The notes under the pieces were generated by a model, which had not been told where the DNA came from, did not search any database, and worked only from the letters and a program-made list of their open reading frames with translations. The position numbers and the translations under genes were made by a program. Of a stretch of 6,871 bases of DNA, positions 1 through 4,968 are shown in pieces (the first letter of the stretch is position 1; the number at the start of each line of letters is the position of its first letter). This stretch comes from Eubacteriales bacterium (GTDB taxonomy: Bacteria > Bacillota > Clostridia > Christensenellales > CAG-138): NCBI GenBank assembly GCA_030695285.1, contig JAUYTF010000332.1, positions 1 through 6,871 of the forward strand. Direction: 5' to 3'.

Positions 1-999
1 GGCATTCTCGATAATCCCTACATTCTGATTACCGATAAGAAGATTGGCAACGTACAGGAGATTCTTCCGATTCTCCAGTTGATTGCCCAGCAGAGCAAGT
101 CGCTGCTCATCATAGCAGAAGATGTCGAAGGAGAAGCGCTCACCACGCTCGTTCTTAACAAACTGCGTGGCACGTTTAACTGTATCGCCGTCAAAGCTCC
201 CGGCTTTGGTGATCGCAGAAAAGCGATGCTTCAGGATATTGCAGCCCTCACCGGCGGCGAAGTGATCACCTCTGAAATCGGCCTCGACCTCAAGGAAACC
301 CAGCTATCTCAGCTCGGTACCGCCCGTCAGGTCAAAGTGGGCAAGGAAAACACGATCATCGTCGAAGGCGCTGGTAACCCCGATGACATCAAAGCGCGCG
401 TTTCCGCGATTAAGATGCAGATTGCCGAGACCACTTCTGATTATGACAAAGAGAAGTTACAGGAGCGTCTCGCCAAACTCGCAGGCGGCGTTGCCGTCAT
501 AGCGGTCGGTGCGGCCACCGAAACCGAGATGAAGGAGTTCAAACTCCGCATCGAAGATGCTCTGGCCGCAACTCGCGCGGCTGTGGAAGAGGGCATCGTC
601 CCCGGCGGCGGCGTGGCTCTGCTTAACGTTTCTTCACGCGTCAGAAAGCTTGCCGATGAATCCACAGGCGATTACAAAACTGGCGTCAACATCATTCTGC
701 GCGCACTGGAGGAGCCGATTCGTCAGATCGCGACCAACGCGGGCGTGGATGGCGCAGTCGTTGTCGAAAACGTGCGCCGCGAAAACAAACCCGGCTACGG
801 CTACAACGCTGCGAAGGATACCTATTCGATCCTTGCAGACGAGGGTATTATCGATCCGACCAAGGTCGTCCGCAGCGCGCTTCAGAATGCGGCTTCCGTT
901 GCGGCCATGATGATCACCACAGAGAGCCTCGTGACAGATATCCCGACACCTCCATCACCCGCCGCAGCGCCCGGTCCGGACATGGGCGGCATGTATTAA
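1..999 (+). CDS. groL: Chaperonin GroEL (Hsp60), 5'-truncated by window edge
   Basis: This is the large subunit of the ATP-driven GroEL/GroES folding chamber in the cytoplasm. The frame is open from base 1 and gives 332 residues ending at TAA (997-999). By alignment from memory, visible residue 1 corresponds to about E. coli residue 213, so roughly 210 N-terminal residues lie outside the window and the full protein would have the usual length of about 545. Hallmarks seen are AEDVEGEAL and [13 protein letters not shown] in the apical domain, [32 protein letters not shown], and [15 protein letters not shown]. The Asp in that last motif (codon 556-558) matches the ATPase-essential E. coli Asp398. 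The equatorial domain has GGGVALL, GYGYNAA and [24 protein letters not shown]. The tail is Pro/Ala-rich and ends DMGGMY, instead of carrying a long GGM repeat. An ATG at 79 is internal and not a start. A terminator follows, so the groL transcript ends here. Identification is near certain. Confidence 0.98.
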   Translation, partial: GILDNPYILITDKKIGNVQEILPILQLIAQQSKSLLIIAEDVEGEALTTLVLNKLRGTFNCIAVKAPGFGDRRKAMLQDIAALTGGEVITSEIGLDLKETQLSQLGTARQVKVGKENTIIVEGAGNPDDIKARVSAIKMQIAETTSDYDKEKLQERLAKLAGGVAVIAVGAATETEMKEFKLRIEDALAATRAAVEEGIVPGGGVALLNVSSRVRKLADESTGDYKTGVNIILRALEEPIRQIATNAGVDGAVVVENVRRENKPGYGYNAAKDTYSILADEGIIDPTKVVRSALQNAASVAAMMITTESLVTDIPTPPSPAAAPGPDMGGMY

Positions 1000-1018
1000 G
1001 CCAGAATAGCGACATAGT

Positions 1019-1055
1019 AAAAGCAGGGTGCGCCGCGTGCGTACCCTGCTTTTTT
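1019..1055 (+). terminator. Rho-independent terminator of groL
   Basis: A stem begins 20 bp after the groL stop. The left arm (1019-1033, AAAAGCAGGGTGCGC) pairs with the right arm (1039-1053, GCGTACCCTGCTTTT). All pairs are Watson-Crick except one G-T, and the loop is five bases (CGCGT). The right arm runs into six T residues (1050-1055). This is a textbook intrinsic terminator for the + strand. The A-run before the stem also gives a T-run on the other strand, so it could act in both directions. Confidence 0.93.
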
Positions 1056-1342
1056 GCGCGTTATGTTAGGGATCCACTGATTTAATAGAACCACAACCCA
1101 CTGCATAGTATACTAGAAGCATCAAATGGATGTGCGTCAGAGCAGGACGAATTCTATTTTGCTCCATGGGATTACTATGGCCAATTGAGGGTAATCGGCC
1201 ATTTCCACCGTCGGATTGATTCAATCTAGGCTGAAAATGACGCTTCTCCCTCGAGAAATCAGGTTGCCCTTGCGCTGGTAGCTAAAAAGAGTTATTAATC
1301 AGCGGTTCCAAATTTATCTATTAGACTATCGAGAGATGTATC
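1056..1342. other. Intergenic gap between groL terminator and hydrolase gene
   Basis: This stretch of 287 bases has no convincing gene on either strand. Short open stretches, such as one starting ATG at about 1125, are not family-like and lack a ribosome binding site. It holds a 10-bp perfect palindrome TAGTATACTA (1106-1115) and two copies of GGCCAWTT at 1179-1186 and 1197-1204, spaced 18 bp apart. Such repeated GGCCAATT-like words can occur in the non-coding ends of IS21-family elements, but nothing here proves such an element. The promoter of the following gene should lie in its right part. Confidence 0.7.
1270..1298 (+). promoter_or_regulatory. Weak sigma-70-type promoter candidate for the hydrolase gene
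   Basis: TTGCGC (1270-1275) and TATTAA (1293-1298) are separated by exactly 17 bases, about 45 bases upstream of the hydrolase ATG. Matches to the consensus boxes are only 3/6 and 4/6, so this is the best-placed candidate and not a confident promoter. Confidence 0.25.
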
Positions 1343-2440
1343 ATGAATCAACTCAAAGTGCAAAAATGGATACTTATTGCAATCCTGGTTTTAATCATAT
1401 TGTTTGTTTCAGTGATATTAGTTTTCAGATTAATCAACACCGGTAAATACAAAGTAAGCGGGAACGATGGCACACAGGAAAGCGGTTTCGTAAGTATCAA
1501 CGACTGTGAGATATACGTACAGATCAGGGGACAGCACATCAGTAATCCCGTTATCGTTTTTGTTCACGGCGGTCCGGGGTTCCCTCTGACATACCTTTCC
1601 GCATACCATCAATCGTTTTTAGAAGACGATTATACTTTCGTGAACTATGACCAACGCCACAGCGGCAGATCGTATTATCAAAACGAAAGCACCACAGAAA
1701 CGCCAACCGTCCATATAATGCTCTCTGAACTCGATCAAATTGTTGCGTACACAAAACAACGACTCGGTACTGACAAGGTGATTATCATGGGTCAGTCGTG
1801 GGGTACAGTGCTTGGCAGCATCTACACACAGCAGCATCCCGAAAATGTGCGCGCCTATATCGGTACCGGACAGGTCATCGATTTTGATATGGGAAAAATC
1901 GTGTCCGGACAGAATGCGCTTGAAATCGCGAAAGCAAACGGCGACACCGAAAACGCTGCTGTACTCGAAGAAGCAATAAGTACTTTCGAAAAGGTACTCA
2001 ACATCGATGATGTGGACATCGAGAACCTCGAATCGCTCATACTAAGTTCGATGGCTTATTTGCGAAGCGACGGCGAAATGTCCCGTATGACGCAGCTGCT
2101 CCTCGGAATCACATCACCGTTCATGAACCTTAACGATATACGCTGGTTTTTGAATGCGTCTAGTACGCGGAAAATCATTGATCTTGAAAAACATTTGATC
2201 AATTATATGTATTTCGAATTCGATGTCAGCCAATTGTATGCGCAGTATGATGTCCCAGTATACTACATACAGAGAGACAGTGATTATATAACACCGACCG
2301 AAATGGTGGAAGCGTATTGCGGAGATATCTCCGCTCCGCAAAAACAGATAATACAAATTGAAAACACAGGCCATACACCGTTTCTAGATAACCCAGCCGC
2401 TTTTGCACAAGCCGTACTGTATGTTCTCGGCAAAAACTAA
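1343..2440 (+). CDS. Membrane-anchored alpha/beta hydrolase, proline iminopeptidase-like (S33)
   Basis: The 365-residue protein has an N-terminal hydrophobic segment (about residues 9-30, WILIAILVLIILFVSVILVF). It follows a short basic start and has no clear cleavage site, so an anchor with the enzyme outside the membrane is likely. The alpha/beta hydrolase fold is complete. It has the oxyanion-hole motif HGGPG (75-79), DQRHSGRS (103-110, where the family usually has DQRGxGRS), nucleophile Ser152 in GQSWG, acid Asp314 in RDSDYITP, and base His344 in TGHTPF. HGGPG plus DQR plus GxSWG is typical of S33 prolyl aminopeptidases and related hydrolases. The region between about 185 and 290 is the lid and likely sets substrate choice. 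The substrate cannot be named: peptidase, esterase or lactonase activity are all possible. ATG 1343 is preceded by GAGAG (1331-1335) at 7 bases. Base composition is clearly more A+T-rich than groL or the S9 genes, and IS debris follows, which suggests acquisition. No clear terminator follows the stop. Confidence 0.9.
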   Translation: MNQLKVQKWILIAILVLIILFVSVILVFRLINTGKYKVSGNDGTQESGFVSINDCEIYVQIRGQHISNPVIVFVHGGPGFPLTYLSAYHQSFLEDDYTFVNYDQRHSGRSYYQNESTTETPTVHIMLSELDQIVAYTKQRLGTDKVIIMGQSWGTVLGSIYTQQHPENVRAYIGTGQVIDFDMGKIVSGQNALEIAKANGDTENAAVLEEAISTFEKVLNIDDVDIENLESLILSSMAYLRSDGEMSRMTQLLLGITSPFMNLNDIRWFLNASSTRKIIDLEKHLINYMYFEFDVSQLYAQYDVPVYYIQRDSDYITPTEMVEAYCGDISAPQKQIIQIENTGHTPFLDNPAAFAQAVLYVLGKN

Positions 2441-2475
2441 GATTAATTGGTATTCATTCGTTGTGCTTCAGCAAT

Positions 2476-2492
2476 AATAGATATTATCTATT
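2476..2492. repeat. 17-bp AT-rich palindrome at the edge of the IS debris
   Basis: AATAGATA-T-TATCTATT is a perfect inverted repeat with 8-bp arms and one central base. The half-site AATAGAT recurs as a direct copy at 2497-2503. It lies between the hydrolase stop (2440) and the start of the transposase fragment. It has no T-run, so it is not a good terminator. It could be an operator-like site, a transposon target or junction sequence, or chance in an AT-rich stretch. Confidence 0.4.
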
Positions 2493-2503
2493 GAAAAATA
2501 GAT

Positions 2504-2812
2504 TTGCGGATGTTTTTTAAAAGCATCACCACCGACAACGGTTCGGAGTTTTTAGACTTTACCAACGTTAAACAGCGGGGCACGGACGTCTACTTTGCGC
2601 ATCCGTATGCGTCATGGGAACGGCCTGTAAACGAGCGCCACAATGGCCTTCTGCGCAGATACATCCCCAAAGGGGTCTCCATTGAAAACTTCTCTCCAAA
2701 GCAGGTTCTATTCTTCGCCGACGAACTCAACGGTCGTCCCCCTAAGCGACTAGGCTACCGAACCCCTGAAGAGCTTTTCGATGATTTCCTAGATAGCGTC
2801 TACGCCGCCTGA
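2504..2812 (+). pseudogene. IS30-family transposase, C-terminal fragment
   Basis: About 100 residues are left of a protein that is normally about 300-350 residues long. The fragment keeps the second and third catalytic positions of the DDE integrase-like domain. These are Asp11 in ITTDNGSEF and Glu44 in NERHNGLLRRYIPKG, with the typical HPYASWER between them and a closing RPPKRLGYRTPEELF. The N-terminal helix-turn-helix and the first catalytic Asp are missing, so it cannot be active. The frame is closed upstream by a TGA at 2492-2494, and family-like sequence starts at about FFKSITTDNG. The break therefore lies between about 2495 and 2515. The TTG at 2504 is only the first start-like codon after the break, with no ribosome binding site. 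The true C-terminus and stop (TGA 2810-2812) appear intact. Confidence 0.9.
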
Positions 2813-2867
2813 ACCCCAGTCATCCTTCTACCCATGTGTTCAACTTGCAGTTGCGATTTGCGATTGA
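2813..2867 (+). mobile_element. Probable right end of the IS30-family element
   Basis: Fifty-five non-coding bases lie between the transposase stop and the next remnant. The last part (about 2838-2866, TTCAACTTGCAGTTGCGATTT and on) has the repeated TTGC/GATTT character often seen in the terminal repeats of IS30 elements. It ends just where coding similarity to a different transposase begins. The left end is deleted, so no matching inverted repeat or target duplication can be shown; the boundary is inferred. Confidence 0.4.
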
Positions 2868-2988
2868 AAAATTGAGCGCTGGCGTAGGGACTACAGCGAG
2901 TTCCATCCGCACAGCGCTACTTTCATGCCTCACTCCGGCTGAATTTGCCCAGAAAGCAGACTCTGGGACATTCAACCCAGCTTGCTCT
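2868..2988 (+). pseudogene. IS3-family OrfB transposase, frameshifted C-terminal remnant
   Basis: Reading from 2868 in one frame gives KIERWRRDYSEFHPHSA (to 2918). Reading from 2920 in the next frame gives LSCLTPAEFAQK. Placed end to end these match the well-known C-terminal signature of IS3-family OrfB integrases (WRxDYNxxRPHSxLGxLTPxEF). The RW(R)xDY...RPH block follows the last catalytic Glu of the family. Only about 40 codons remain. A TGA (2865-2867) closes the first frame just upstream, where the IS30 end is inferred. A single extra base at about 2919 (A before CTTTCA) explains the frameshift. No in-frame stop of the original orfB is seen before the peptidase gene, so its tail is lost or degraded. 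It is non-functional, and the match is from motif recognition only. Confidence 0.75.
2948..2980. repeat. Short interleaved inverted repeats downstream of the S9 operon
   Basis: CCCAGA (2948-2953) pairs with TCTGGG (2962-2967) around an 8-base loop. CTGGG (2963-2967) can instead pair with CCCAG (2976-2980), so two alternative hairpins share one arm. They sit 9-41 bases past the stop of the downstream S9 gene on the - strand. There is no T-run after the stem, so a normal intrinsic terminator is not supported. They may belong to the IS3 remnant. Confidence 0.3.
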
Positions 2989-4968
2989 CTACAAATACCG
3001 CGTGAACCATTCTATCATCGCCTCGCGGTATTGAGTCAGCTGTTCCAGTCGCTCCGGCTGGCCATGCCCGACATGTGGAAACAGAATCATGCGCACCGGT
3101 AGATCGCTGTGCGTATCCAATAACGCAGTAAAAAATTGATGTGCCTCCGCCACGGGACAACGCAAGTCCTCTATGCCGTGCAAAATTAGTATCGGCGCAG
3201 ACACGTTCTGTACGCCGATCACAGCAGATTTTTCAAGCTGTGCTTTCATGAAATCTAAAAAAGACTCGTATTCGCTGCTATCTCCCTGCATGTCACTGCT
3301 GGCATAGCTGATCAGTTCATTCGCGATACTCCGCTGCGTTACAAAGCAGCAAAAGCGCTTGCTATGTGTCGCCATGTAGTTCACCATATAGCCGCCGTAA
3401 CTTCCACCAGTTGCGCCGATACGCGCAGGATCGATAAAGTCGAACGAACGGCAAGCAACATCCACAAATTGCAGAAGATCGGTGTACGCATTTCCATTAA
3501 ATGCATTTCCGGCAGCCAAATGCGCTTTTCCGTAGCCGCTGCTTCCGCGCGGATTGCAAAATAGCACGGCAAATCCAGCAGCGGCAAGGCACTGAAATTC
3601 AAAATCGAAACACGGCGTATAGTAAGGGTGCGGCCCGCCATGGATATACAAAACGGCAGGATACTTTCGCCCCTCCTCCATGTTGGCCGGAGGCAGCACC
3701 CAGCCCTGAATACGGCCTTCACCGTCAAGTGTATCTAGCCAGACCTCACGAGCGATGCCAACTTCACGCTCCTGTAAAAAAGCATTCGTATGCGTGATTT
3801 GACTGACTTGTTTTCCAGTTGCTTCGTCAATCAAACAATATTCACAAGGTGCTTTTGCGTCCCCGAACGCTACGAGTAGCAAACCTCCTTGCGGCTTGCC
3901 AATACCCATAAACGAGCCTTCTTCCCCAAAGAGCAGTGTTACCTTCGATTCGCCGTAAAGCGAAGCTTTAAAGATGCTTGTTCTTCCATTGTTGCCACAT
4001 AGGAAGATGACATGCTTCCCATCCGACGAGAGTTGCGCTCGTTCATAGCATCGCGCGCCTGAAACGTTATATGGGAACGCCACGCATTCGTACGCCGCCC
4101 CGCTGTCGTTAAAGATATCACGCTCATCGCTTCCATCGAGGTTCACACGAAGCAGTCGCGAAGGCGGCATGCCTTTTTCATGGCGCGGATCGGATGCATC
4201 CCCTGGCAGATATGCCGCTACGACAGATTTTCCGTCCGGTGTGACGAGTGGCTGAAACGGAATTGGGTAGCTCACGATAGCGCCAAGACTAGAAATTCGT
4301 TTAATCTCACCACCGCCAGCCGGAACGGTAAACAGATCCGCGCCAATTGACTCCTGCTTCGAACGCGCGCGCCCACTGATGAATACGATGAGCGCACCGT
4401 CAGGAGTAAACGTCGGGAACAGATCGTCCCAGTCTCCGTCGGTCAGGCGAACCATATTTTCGTTCAGATCAACCGTCCAAATGTGTGTGTGCCGCATAGA
4501 AACAAAGCCAGCACCATCGAACTTGTACCCGAAGTCCGTGATTGCTACTGCATTGTCACGTATTGTTTCGCCGCTCGATAATCCCGCTTCTAATGATTCC
4601 TCCTCTGAACAAAACAACAATCGATCCCCCATAGGCGACCATGAAATGGTATGCGCGCCGATGGGTTTTGTCAGCTTTGTAATTGTACCCTGATCGAGGC
4701 TGATCACACAGACGCATCCATCGGAAATCATCGCGAGCGTTTTCCCGTCCGGCGAGAAACGCGGTTCGCTCTCTCTTTTACCGCCACAAGTAAAAAAACG
4801 CTCCTCACCATTTGATACGTTTTTTGTCACAATGCGGGAGGTGCGTTTCCGGTTTGCATGATAACCACTGTGTACAAAGCAAATTTCATTCGCTATTTCA
4901 CAGTATTCGCCGCAGCGCATTTGTTCAAATCGGTCTAGGTCGTCAAGTTCAAATGCGCTTTTCATCAT
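2989..4968 (-). CDS. S9-family serine peptidase (prolyl oligopeptidase / acylaminoacyl-peptidase type)
   Basis: This 659-residue cytoplasmic peptidase (no signal peptide) has a complete two-domain layout. Residues from about 25 to 395 form a beta-propeller with repeated TolB/WD40-like blades: FSPDGKTLAMIS (71-82), SWSPMGDRLLF (109-119), FTPDGALIVF (187-196), VTPDGKSVVAA (242-252) and LSSDGKHVIFL (313-323). The C-terminal catalytic alpha/beta hydrolase domain has the HGGP motif (443-446), CNPRGSSGYG (471-480), nucleophile Ser523 in GGSYGGYM, Asp601 in HGIEDLRCP, and His635 in HVGHG. Such enzymes cleave short peptides, the propeller excluding large proteins. The exact specificity (acylaminoacyl, dipeptidyl or oligopeptidase) is not decided by the sequence. 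ATG 4968 has GGAGGAG seven bases upstream; the next codon is also ATG. It overlaps the upstream S9 gene by 20 bp, so coupled translation is likely. The stop TAG abuts IS debris, but the C-terminus (WFTRYL) looks natural. Confidence 0.94.
   Translation of the reverse strand: MMKSAFELDDLDRFEQMRCGEYCEIANEICFVHSGYHANRKRTSRIVTKNVSNGEERFFTCGGKRESEPRFSPDGKTLAMISDGCVCVISLDQGTITKLTKPIGAHTISWSPMGDRLLFCSEEESLEAGLSSGETIRDNAVAITDFGYKFDGAGFVSMRHTHIWTVDLNENMVRLTDGDWDDLFPTFTPDGALIVFISGRARSKQESIGADLFTVPAGGGEIKRISSLGAIVSYPIPFQPLVTPDGKSVVAAYLPGDASDPRHEKGMPPSRLLRVNLDGSDERDIFNDSGAAYECVAFPYNVSGARCYERAQLSSDGKHVIFLCGNNGRTSIFKASLYGESKVTLLFGEEGSFMGIGKPQGGLLLVAFGDAKAPCEYCLIDEATGKQVSQITHTNAFLQEREVGIAREVWLDTLDGEGRIQGWVLPPANMEEGRKYPAVLYIHGGPHPYYTPCFDFEFQCLAAAGFAVLFCNPRGSSGYGKAHLAAGNAFNGNAYTDLLQFVDVACRSFDFIDPARIGATGGSYGGYMVNYMATHSKRFCCFVTQRSIANELISYASSDMQGDSSEYESFLDFMKAQLEKSAVIGVQNVSAPILILHGIEDLRCPVAEAHQFFTALLDTHSDLPVRMILFPHVGHGQPERLEQLTQYREAMIEWFTRYL

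Noticed and set aside
557..910. 117-codon + strand ORF inside groL
   Set aside because: It is an out-of-frame shadow of highly conserved GroEL coding sequence.
1106..1115. Palindrome TAGTATACTA
   Set aside because: Ten bases of AT-rich palindrome is easily chance, and no second copy or promoter context was found.
2836..3102. 88-codon + strand ORF at the 3' end of the S9 gene
   Set aside because: It mixes IS30 end sequence, the shifted IS3 tail and antisense of the S9 gene. It has no ribosome site and is not one protein.
3381..3728. 115-codon - strand ORF inside the S9 gene
   Set aside because: It lies on the same strand in another frame, wholly within the catalytic domain of the peptidase. 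Its composition is shadow-like and no family is recognised.
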